This document shows positions 23,623 through 30,978 of a stretch of DNA of 47,195 nucleotides, piece after piece. The notes beneath the pieces are model-generated. The model was not told where the DNA came from and did not search any database. It saw only the letters and a program-made list of their open reading frames with translations. Every line of letters starts with the position of its first letter. Within the stretch, counting starts at the first letter, position 1. The translations under genes and the position numbers were made by a program. The DNA is from Saprospiraceae bacterium (GTDB lineage Bacteria; Bacteroidota; Bacteroidia; Chitinophagales; Saprospiraceae), in contig JAIYAV010000099.1 in assembly GCA_027488855.1 (NCBI GenBank), positions 1-47,195 on the forward strand, written 5' to 3'.

Positions 23623-23753
23623 GGTTCCAGGGTTCCTGAGTTCCTGAGTTCCAGGGTTCGGGGTTCCAAGGTTCCAAGGTTTAACCAACCTTGGAACCTT
23701 GGAACCCCGAACCCTGGAACCTGGAACCTGGAACCCCGGAACCCCCAAACCTT
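23621..23753. repeat. Long inverted repeat of GGTTCCAAG-type units
   Basis: The perfect core arms are 34 bp (23648-23681 and 23687-23720) with a loop of only 5 nt. Outward, both sides continue with degenerate 9-bp units (GGTTCCAGG, GTTCCTGA; CTGGAACCT). It begins within the stop codon of the TonB receptor and ends just before the start of the KASIII-like gene, so a message covering both would carry a very strong hairpin. Confidence 0.9.
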
Positions 23754-23758
23754 ACATA

Positions 23759-24748
23759 ATGCGCAACGCCCGCATCATTTCTACCGGCGCTTATGCCCCG
23801 GAGCGTGTTGTTACCAATCAGTATTTCAACGACTTATTGGGTGAAGATGTAGCCACTTGGCTGAGCGAAAACGTACACATCCACGAGCGCCGCTGGTGTG
23901 CCCCGGATGAAAGTACCGCCGACCTGTGCGTAGCCGCAGCCCAACAAGCCCTAGAACGTGCCTCCCTCAAACCCGAGCAATTAGACCTGATTCTGATTGC
24001 TACGGATACCCCGGAATTTGTTTCCCCCTCTACCGCGGCGGTGGTACAGGCCCGTTTGGGAGCCAGTAATGCGGGCACTTTTGACATCAACACGGCTTGT
24101 GCAGGGTTTGTAACTGCCCTGGACATTGGGGTCAAGTACATCCGTTCCGATGAACACTACCAACATATCTTGGTCATTGGGGCTTATGCCATGAGCAAAT
24201 ACCTCAATCTGGAAGACAAAAAAACCGTTACCCTTTTTGCAGACGGGGCGGGCGCCGTTGTGCTCCGGGCCGATAATGACGAACAGACCGGCTATTTGAG
24301 CAGTCAACTTATTTCGCAGGGGCAATACCACGGATGGATGGGTATTTATGCCGGCGGTGCTCGTCACCCGATTAGTGACGCGATTGTGGCCAACCACGAT
24401 CACCAATTGAAGTTTATCCAAAAATTCCCCAAAACCCTCAACCCGAGCATGTGGTCCCAAATGGCCCAAACCCTTTGTGAGCGGATTGGGGTGACCCCGC
24501 AGGAGGTGGCCCAGTATTTCATCACCCAAATCAACATCAATTCGATTTGGGATACCCTGGACTTGCTGGAAGTACCCCACGACCGGGCGCATACCATCAT
24601 GCACCACTACGGCTATACCGGATCGGCCTGTATTCCCATGGCTTTTAATGATGCGGTAGAAAAAGGCAAAACCAAAGCGGGGGATTTGGTATTTTTCATC
24701 GGTTCGGGTGGAGGATTGGCTTTTGCTTCGGCAGCGTTTAGACTTTAA
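23759..24748 (+). CDS. KASIII/FabH-like protein with altered active site
   Basis: A 329-aa thiolase-fold protein of the beta-ketoacyl-ACP synthase III family. The acyl-accepting Cys is present in NTACAGF (C114), as are DGAGAVVL and the C-terminal GSGGGLAFASAAF. The other two members of the FabH Cys-His-Asn triad are replaced: the PHQAN motif reads ITQIN (His to T256) and the GNTSAA motif reads GYTGSA (Asn to Y286). Decarboxylative condensation with malonyl-ACP is therefore doubtful, and acyl transfer or another condensation is possible. I recall a FabH-like subfamily with QxN and YGYTGSAC, so this may be a conserved variant. The ATG at 23759 follows the hairpin; the acyl-AMP ligase starts 9 nt after its stop. 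Confidence 0.82.
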   Translation: MRNARIISTGAYAPERVVTNQYFNDLLGEDVATWLSENVHIHERRWCAPDESTADLCVAAAQQALERASLKPEQLDLILIATDTPEFVSPSTAAVVQARLGASNAGTFDINTACAGFVTALDIGVKYIRSDEHYQHILVIGAYAMSKYLNLEDKKTVTLFADGAGAVVLRADNDEQTGYLSSQLISQGQYHGWMGIYAGGARHPISDAIVANHDHQLKFIQKFPKTLNPSMWSQMAQTLCERIGVTPQEVAQYFITQININSIWDTLDLLEVPHDRAHTIMHHYGYTGSACIPMAFNDAVEKGKTKAGDLVFFIGSGGGLAFASAAFRL

Positions 24749-24757
24749 GCAACAACA

Positions 24758-26245
24758 ATGAAGGATTGGTTCAGCAAATGGGCGCTTTACAGCCCGGATG
24801 AAATTGCGGTAAAAGAATGGGAAACGGCCCGTACGCTCAGTTATGGTGTGCTCAATAAAATGGCCAATCGCCTGGCCTGGTACCTGACCCAGGATCTGGG
24901 TTTACAATTGGGTGATCGGGTAGCGGTGTTGGCGGACAGTTGCCTGGAGTACATTGTCCTGTTTGCCACTGCGCAAAAAACGGGACTGGTGCTGGTGCCG
25001 CTCAACTACCGACTGAGTGCGCCTGAAATTGATTATTTGTTGCAAGATTCAACACCAAGGCTGATCCTGGCCGAAACAAAATACCAATCCTTATTGGATG
25101 CAGCCCCTACAACTCCAAGCATCGAACAGCACTGGAGTGTGGAGGAGCTGGGCCTTTGGTTGGAAGCCGCAGCGGAAGAGCCCGAATGGCCTTTCATTCC
25201 CACTTTTTTGGATGATAACCATCCGATCTTTATCCTGTATACCTCGGGCACGACGGGTTTCCCCAAAGGTGCCTTGTACACCCACAAGATGTTGTTTTGG
25301 AACAGCATCAATACGGCCATGAGTTTGGTGATCAACTCTCATGGCCGTACAGTGGTGTGTATGCCGCCTTTTCACACCGGGGGTTGGAACGTGCTCACCA
25401 CGCCCCTCCTGCATCATGGCGGTTATGTGTGTTTGATGAAAAAATTCGATGCAGAGGAGGTGCTCAAAGCCTTGAAGGCCGAAAAGCCGAGCATCTTTAT
25501 GGGAGTGCCAACCATGTTGAAGATGATTGCCGATTGTGAGGGGTTCACTGAGGCAGATTTGTCCAGCTTGTACTACATCATCGTGGGCGGAGAGCCCATG
25601 CCCATCCCACTCATCGAGACATGGCACGACAAAGGTGTCTTCATCCGCCAGGGTTTTGGCATGACGGAAGTGGGCCCCAATCTTTTTTCCCTGCACCACC
25701 GCGATGCCATCCGCAAAAAAGGCTCCATCGGGCGCCCCAATTTTTACGTGGACATGAAAATAGTGGATGAAAACGGCGAGGAAGTTCCGGTCAATACCCC
25801 CGGCGAACTCCTGCTGCGCGGCCCCATGACCACTCCCGGCTACTGGGGCAATCCCAAGGCTACGGCCAGTTCAATCCGCGAAGGCTGGTTTTACAGCGGT
25901 GACATGATCCGGCAAGACGAAGAGGGCTACATTTACGTGGTGGACCGCATCAAAAATATGTTCATTTCGGGTGGTGAAAACGTGTATCCGGCGGAGATCG
26001 AAAGGGTGCTGGTGGCCCACCCACAAGTATCGGGCGCAGCAGTGATCGGGGTGAAGGATGAAAAATGGGGCGAGGTCGGTAAGGCTTTTGTCACCCTGGA
26101 GGAAGGGCATTTGCTGGATGAGGCCGAGCTAAAAGTCTGGTGTGTGCAGCATCTCGCGAAATTCAAAGTGCCGAAGTATGTTGAGTTTTTGGCGGTGTTG
26201 CCGGTGAGTGCAACGGGGAAGATTGATAAGAAGGTGTTGAGGTGA
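24758..26245 (+). CDS. AMP-dependent acyl-CoA/acyl-ACP synthetase
   Basis: A 495-aa adenylate-forming enzyme that activates a carboxylic acid with ATP and usually transfers it to CoA. Motifs are YTSGTTGFPKG (161-171, phosphate loop), QGFGMTEVGPN, YSGDMIRQDEEGYIYVVDR, ISGGENVYPAEIE, and the C-terminal catalytic lysine in TGKIDKKVLR (K488). Layout fits medium- or long-chain fatty acyl-CoA ligases. It is the second gene of a two-gene unit with the KASIII-like protein (9-nt gap), so it probably supplies or uses the same acyl chain. It ends 1 nt from the convergent Uma2 gene. Confidence 0.9.
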   Translation: MKDWFSKWALYSPDEIAVKEWETARTLSYGVLNKMANRLAWYLTQDLGLQLGDRVAVLADSCLEYIVLFATAQKTGLVLVPLNYRLSAPEIDYLLQDSTPRLILAETKYQSLLDAAPTTPSIEQHWSVEELGLWLEAAAEEPEWPFIPTFLDDNHPIFILYTSGTTGFPKGALYTHKMLFWNSINTAMSLVINSHGRTVVCMPPFHTGGWNVLTTPLLHHGGYVCLMKKFDAEEVLKALKAEKPSIFMGVPTMLKMIADCEGFTEADLSSLYYIIVGGEPMPIPLIETWHDKGVFIRQGFGMTEVGPNLFSLHHRDAIRKKGSIGRPNFYVDMKIVDENGEEVPVNTPGELLLRGPMTTPGYWGNPKATASSIREGWFYSGDMIRQDEEGYIYVVDRIKNMFISGGENVYPAEIERVLVAHPQVSGAAVIGVKDEKWGEVGKAFVTLEEGHLLDEAELKVWCVQHLAKFKVPKYVEFLAVLPVSATGKIDKKVLR

Positions 26246-26246
26246 G

Positions 26247-26933
26247 TTATTTTTCCAAAATCCGCCTCAACTCTGCCAAATTCACTTCCTCGTCAAAAAC
26301 CGCCTTTACCTCAATGGCAAAGCCCTCAACAACTTTTGACCGAATCGGACCTTCGCTCAATTTGAGGTGCAGTTTATACACTTCCCCATCTAAAAAATAC
26401 TGTTCAATGGTTTCGTCTTGAGGATCAATGATCCAGTATTCTGCCACACCATGAGCAGCGTAATCGTTAAATTTGATGCCTCGGTCCCGATGCTCTGTGC
26501 CATCAGAAAGTACTTCTACTACAAAATCCGGGGCCGGATATTTCCAATGGCCTTTTTTGAAATGAGTGGCTTTTTCAACCCCAAAAAAGACGACATCTGG
26601 CTCGTAATCATTGCGGGTCAGGGCAGTCAACACCTTTTCGTAACCGACGTAGCCCAATGCGTGGATGCGCACATAAATATCCAGCAAGTGATATAAGAAC
26701 CCCGTAGCATCGGTGTGTTCCTTCTTGACGGGCGAATGAACAATGATTTCCCCATTGATAAATTCCACTTTCATGTCATCATCAATGTCGCGGTAGAATT
26801 TTTCCCGCCTCTTTTTTTCTTCTTCCAAGGCAATCATTAGCCGGTTGGCCAACAGTGGAGCACTGAGGCTTTCCAGAATAGCTGCAATTTGATGTTCTTC
26901 GGATGCGAGAAGCATTGGATTGAAAATTTTCAT
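26247..26933 (-). CDS. Uma2 family protein (PD-(D/E)XK nuclease fold)
   Basis: A 228-aa member of the Uma2/DUF820 family, predicted restriction-endonuclease-like proteins greatly expanded in cyanobacteria and some Bacteroidota. Family blocks are MKVEFINGEIIVHSPV, YEPDVVFFG, APDFVVEVLSDGTEHRDRGIKFNDYAAHGVAEYWIIDP and the C-terminal variable strand region. A ~30-residue N-terminal extension precedes the usual start. The ATG at 26933 is used rather than the TTG one codon earlier. It is divergent from the AAA/nuclease gene by 48 nt. The biological role of Uma2 proteins is unresolved. Confidence 0.85.
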   Translation of the reverse strand: MKIFNPMLLASEEHQIAAILESLSAPLLANRLMIALEEEKKRREKFYRDIDDDMKVEFINGEIIVHSPVKKEHTDATGFLYHLLDIYVRIHALGYVGYEKVLTALTRNDYEPDVVFFGVEKATHFKKGHWKYPAPDFVVEVLSDGTEHRDRGIKFNDYAAHGVAEYWIIDPQDETIEQYFLDGEVYKLHLKLSEGPIRSKVVEGFAIEVKAVFDEEVNLAELRRILEK

Positions 26934-26969
26934 CAAATTAAATCATTTCACTACAAAAAACAATATTGG

Positions 26970-26977
26970 TATCTTTG
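26970..26977 (+). promoter_or_regulatory. Possible -7 element of the AAA/nuclease gene (TATCTTTG)
   Basis: TATCTTTG fits TAnnTTTG exactly and ends 4 nt before the ATG at 26982. If used, the transcript would be leaderless or nearly so. No clear -33 TTG is present. Confidence 0.35.
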
Positions 26978-26981
26978 TTCC

Positions 26982-28508
26982 ATGAAACCAATCCAAAAAT
27001 ATCCAATTGGCATTCAGCATTTCCAGGTGCTCCGCGAGGGAGGATACGTCTATGTGGATAAAACGGAGCAAATCTTCAATTTTGCGGAATCGGTGGGCTT
27101 TTTTTTCCTGTCGCGGCCTAGGCGTTTTGGCAAAAGTTTGCTGTTGGATACCCTGCAATGTTTGTTTGAGGGGAAGAAAGAATTGTTTGCGGGATTGTGG
27201 ATTGAAGATCGTTGGAATTGGGCCGAAACTTTTCCAGTAGTGCGGATTAGTTTTAGCAATATGGGGATTCAAGAACTTGGTTTAGAAGAGGCAATAGCTA
27301 CTGAATTAGATAAAGTTGCAAATTCCTATCAACTGGAACTGACTCAGGAAGGAAATGCACTGCGCTTTCGAGAGATTATACTTACGCTGTCAAAGATCAA
27401 CAAAGTCGTTATTCTCATCGATGAATACGACAAACCCATTATCGACACATTAAAAGACCGGACGCTGGCTGAAAAAAATCGGGCTACTTTAAAAACACTG
27501 TATTCCGTTTTAAAAGATCTGGGCGGCAAAACTCGCCTCCTGTTCATCACCGGGGTAAGTAAATTTTCTCAAGTCAGCATTTTTTCGGATTTGAATAACC
27601 TAGCTGATTTGTCTTTGCACCGCAGCTATGGAACCCTGACGGGCATTACGCAAACTGAACTGGAACAGTATTTTCCGGAAGAGCTCAAACAGTGCGACAA
27701 AGCCGAAGTGCGTCGCTGGTACAATGGCTACACCTGGGATTTAAAAAATCGGGTGTACAACCCCTTTTCCATCCTCAATTTTTTCAGCGACATCAATCAT
27801 TTTCGCAACTATTGGTTTGCGACAGGCACGCCTACTTTTTTGATTGACGAGTTAAAAAAACACCAGCTTACCCATTTCGAGGAAGTACAAGTCACGGAAA
27901 ACGTGCTCAATGATTTTGATTTTGAGCGCCTCAATCCTTATTCGTTGCTTTACCAAACCGGGTATTTAACACTGGACTCCTACGAGCACCGCGATCTGCT
28001 GTACACCCTGCGCATCCCCAATCAGGAAGTCAGTTTTTCACTGAATTCTTATCTACTGGACGCCTACCGCAACGATCCTTTTAATACCTCCACCAACCTG
28101 ATCGCTCGTTTGCGCAAAGCTTTTGAACAAAATGATTTTGAACATTTTCAAGAAGACCTCAACGAAGTTTTTCAGTGCATCGATTACCAATTTTGGGAAA
28201 AGAACCTGGAAAAATTTTACCACGGCATCGTTCACCTCACTTTTAATTTGATCGGCATTTTCCTGGACAGTGAGGTAAAAACCAATCGTGGCCGCTGTGA
28301 TGCAGTGGTCAAAACAGATGAGCGTATTTTTGTCCTGGAGTTTAAGTTGAACCAATCGGCTCAAGTGGCTCTGGACAGCATTTTTGAACGAGGGTATTTG
28401 GAAAAGTTTAAAAACATGGGCAAAGGATTGGTGGCAATGGGCGTGAATTTTGATGGACTGGAAAGGAAAGTGGATGGGGTGTTGGTGAGCGCTCTTGATA
28501 AGCAATAA
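26982..28508 (+). CDS. AAA-ATPase-like protein with C-terminal PD-(D/E)XK nuclease domain (DUF1703)
   Basis: A 508-aa protein of a family often present in dozens of copies in Bacteroidota. The N-terminus FQVLREGGYVYVDKT is diagnostic, followed by a P-loop in RPRRFGKSLLL (K51), Walker B VVILIDEYD (142-150) and the sensor region FITGVSKFSQVSIFSDLNNL. After RRWYNGYTW comes the C-terminal nuclease-like domain with GRCDAVVKT...FVLEFKLN. The ATG at 26982 is set by homology; the upstream extension is unsupported. The catalytic set appears complete. Function is unknown; mobile-element or defence roles have been suggested by fold only. Confidence 0.88.
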   Translation: MKPIQKYPIGIQHFQVLREGGYVYVDKTEQIFNFAESVGFFFLSRPRRFGKSLLLDTLQCLFEGKKELFAGLWIEDRWNWAETFPVVRISFSNMGIQELGLEEAIATELDKVANSYQLELTQEGNALRFREIILTLSKINKVVILIDEYDKPIIDTLKDRTLAEKNRATLKTLYSVLKDLGGKTRLLFITGVSKFSQVSIFSDLNNLADLSLHRSYGTLTGITQTELEQYFPEELKQCDKAEVRRWYNGYTWDLKNRVYNPFSILNFFSDINHFRNYWFATGTPTFLIDELKKHQLTHFEEVQVTENVLNDFDFERLNPYSLLYQTGYLTLDSYEHRDLLYTLRIPNQEVSFSLNSYLLDAYRNDPFNTSTNLIARLRKAFEQNDFEHFQEDLNEVFQCIDYQFWEKNLEKFYHGIVHLTFNLIGIFLDSEVKTNRGRCDAVVKTDERIFVLEFKLNQSAQVALDSIFERGYLEKFKNMGKGLVAMGVNFDGLERKVDGVLVSALDKQ

Positions 28509-28546
28509 AGCGGTTTTCCTTAGCGTCTCCCAAAATCAACCGCTTT
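28507..28546. terminator. Bidirectional hairpin between convergent genes
   Basis: AAAGCGGTT (28507-28515) pairs with AACCGCTTT (28538-28546). It overlaps the stop of the AAA/nuclease gene and lies 16 nt from the end of the last permease gene. A-rich and T-rich flanks are short on both sides, so strength is uncertain. Confidence 0.5.
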
Positions 28547-28561
28547 AAGCTCATAAGTTTT

Positions 28562-30952
28562 CTACTCACTCTTCAACGATCTCACCGGATCAATCGTAGC
28601 CGCCCGCACACTCTGCATGCTCACCGTCAGGAAGGCGATCAGCATAGCCCCAGCCCCGGCCACTACAAACACCCACCATTCGATGTTGATGCGGTAAGCA
28701 AATTCCTTCAGCCAGCCATTCATAAAGTACCAGGCTACGGGTGAAGCAATCACTACCGATACCAGTACCAAAACCAAAAAGTCGCGGGAAAGCAATTGTA
28801 CGATGCTGCCGATGGATGCGCCCAACACCTTGCGTACTCCAATTTCTTTGGTGCGTTGCTCAGCTGTGAAAGCCGCTAAACCAAACAGGCCCAGACAAGC
28901 AATCAAGATGGCCAAACAGGAGAACACCATCACCACGGAGGCCGTCCGCTGCTCCTGGCTGTACAAGGTATTCAGATGATCATCCAGAAAAACATAGTCA
29001 AAGGCCGAAGTGGGTAGGCTCTGATTGAACAGGGCCTCGATTTGTTTCATGCTTTGTGGCAAATCCTGGGTTTGCAATTTGATCAAGGTATAAGTGCGTG
29101 CTTCGGTGTTGGCGTTGTGGAAAGCATAGCCCCCGATGGGTTGGTGGAAATTGTCGAAATGGAAGTTGTCCATCACCCCTACAATTTCAGCATTGTCAAA
29201 CAAGTTCGATGCTTTTTTGCCAATCGCTTCTTCAGGAGTATAGCCCAAAAAGTCGGCTACAAATTTATTGACCACTACCTGCACCGTAGTGTCTTTTGGG
29301 TCTTTTTCGGCAGTAGGAATGGTTCTTCCCGCCAGCAATTTAATGTCCAACACATCCAGGATTTCCGTGTTTGCGTGGTTGGTGGTTACCGGAATGGTTT
29401 GAGATTCACTGTTGGGGGGAGAAATGGTACGACCACTGCCGCCTTGTCCGGGAAAAGTTTGGGCACGCGTCACTTCCTGTACACTGCTTAGGGCTTTGCA
29501 GGCATTGTTGAATCCATTGACCTGATCTTTGGTTTCGGCAGCCGCCATGTTGATGGCCACCACTTGGTCGGGCTTATAACCCAGATTGCGTTGCTGGATG
29601 AAATCAAGTTGCTGGTAAAACAATACTGTGCAGATGATCAGAATGATTGAGGCAGAAAACTGCACCACCACCAAGGAGCGCCGCAATACTCCCGCAGATG
29701 ACTTTGGGCGGAAGGCGGTTTGCAACAAATGTTTTGGGTTAAAAGAAGACAACATCAAAGCTGGGTAAGAACCGGCCAACAGCGTTACAAGCGTTCCAAT
29801 GGCCAACAAGCCCAACAAAACTGTGGGTGTGAGCACGTCCAAAACCCCAAACTGTTTGCCCGCCAAATCATTAAAAATGGGTAGAATTCCCAGCATCAGC
29901 ACTACTCCCAACACCAGGGCGATGGCCACCATCAGTGCCGTCTCCAGGTAAAAACGCAGGGCCAATTGCATGCGGGTAGCCCCCACCGTTTTGGTGATGC
30001 CCACTTCCCGGAAGCGCAGCTGTGAGCGGGCCGTAGCCAGATTCATGTAGTTGATGCAGGCAATCACTAGGATCACGATCGCCAAAATGATGAGGATGCG
30101 CACCTGTTGAGGGTCACCAAGCCGGTCGCTGTAAGAGTGTCCGATGCTGGCGGAATGTAGGTGGGCGTCCGTCATAGCTTGCAGCCGGAATTTCATCCAG
30201 CGGTTATCCACGGTGACATTTTTTTCGTAAATCTTATTGAATTGCGCTTCCAGTTTTCTGGGATCCGCACCAGGGCTCAACAAAAAGAAGGTTTCAAAAC
30301 TGGCGTTGCTCCAGCTCGAATTGTTCACCGTCCAGGCCATGCTGGGAAAGGAACCAATTACTTCAGCATCCAGGGTTGAGTTTTGTGGAAAATCGGCGTA
30401 TATCCCGGTTACTTCCAGCTCCAGGGAGTTGTCAATTTTGATCAAACGACCAATCGGATCTTTTCCTGGGAAATATTTTTCTGCTACCGATTTGCTCAAG
30501 ATCACTTTTTTGGGGCCATTCAGCGCAGTGGCGGGATTGCCATCCAGGAGTTTAAGGTCAAAAATTTTAAAAATGGTCGAATCCGCCCAGGCGAAGTTTT
30601 TTTGCACAAACTTGCGCTCGCCCGTACTGACAAAAGCGGGATCTCCAAAATTATGCTCCCATATGCGCATTTGCTCCTCTACCCCGGCCACTTCGCTTTT
30701 CATCGTTGGGCCAACAATGTTGGGATAGGTCGCCCAACTTTCGCTGGTTTCTCCAAAGGTTACCTCGACAATGCCCCGATAAATGCGCTCCACTTTGGGA
30801 TGGAAACGATCGAAAGACACTTCATCCTGCACATACACCAACAGCAACAAAGCTACAGCAATGCCCAGGGCCAATCCCAATAAATTCAAGCCTGTGAAGA
30901 GTTTGTTCTTCATCAGGTTGCGGATAGCTATTTTCAGGTAGTTGGTAAGCAT
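28562..30952 (-). CDS. MacB/FtsX-type ABC transporter permease (third of three)
   Basis: A 796-aa inner-membrane permease. The N-terminal helix (KNKLFTGLNLLGLALGIAVALLLLVYV) is followed by a MacB-type periplasmic domain with VSFDRFHPKVERIYR. A first FtsX block contains ARSQLRFREVGITKTVGATRMQL, a second periplasmic domain follows, and the final FtsX block contains FTAEQRTKEIGVRKVLGAS. It ends with the conserved AATIDPVRSLKSE. Such proteins use ATP hydrolysis by a partner ATPase to drive mechanotransmission or export across the envelope. It begins 26 nt after the previous permease gene and is the last gene of the operon. Confidence 0.92.
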   Translation of the reverse strand: MLTNYLKIAIRNLMKNKLFTGLNLLGLALGIAVALLLLVYVQDEVSFDRFHPKVERIYRGIVEVTFGETSESWATYPNIVGPTMKSEVAGVEEQMRIWEHNFGDPAFVSTGERKFVQKNFAWADSTIFKIFDLKLLDGNPATALNGPKKVILSKSVAEKYFPGKDPIGRLIKIDNSLELEVTGIYADFPQNSTLDAEVIGSFPSMAWTVNNSSWSNASFETFFLLSPGADPRKLEAQFNKIYEKNVTVDNRWMKFRLQAMTDAHLHSASIGHSYSDRLGDPQQVRILIILAIVILVIACINYMNLATARSQLRFREVGITKTVGATRMQLALRFYLETALMVAIALVLGVVLMLGILPIFNDLAGKQFGVLDVLTPTVLLGLLAIGTLVTLLAGSYPALMLSSFNPKHLLQTAFRPKSSAGVLRRSLVVVQFSASIILIICTVLFYQQLDFIQQRNLGYKPDQVVAINMAAAETKDQVNGFNNACKALSSVQEVTRAQTFPGQGGSGRTISPPNSESQTIPVTTNHANTEILDVLDIKLLAGRTIPTAEKDPKDTTVQVVVNKFVADFLGYTPEEAIGKKASNLFDNAEIVGVMDNFHFDNFHQPIGGYAFHNANTEARTYTLIKLQTQDLPQSMKQIEALFNQSLPTSAFDYVFLDDHLNTLYSQEQRTASVVMVFSCLAILIACLGLFGLAAFTAEQRTKEIGVRKVLGASIGSIVQLLSRDFLVLVLVSVVIASPVAWYFMNGWLKEFAYRINIEWWVFVVAGAGAMLIAFLTVSMQSVRAATIDPVRSLKSE

Positions 30953-30978
30953 AGGAGTGTATTTTGGAAAAAATAAAA

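Noticed and set aside
18589-26245. OleABCD long-chain olefin/beta-lactone cluster
   Set aside because: The four enzyme classes are present, but the hydrolase is exported and uses Ser rather than Asp, the SDR is FabG-like rather than the extended OleD type, and the KASIII-like protein lacks the His/Asn pair. The genes are also split on two strands.
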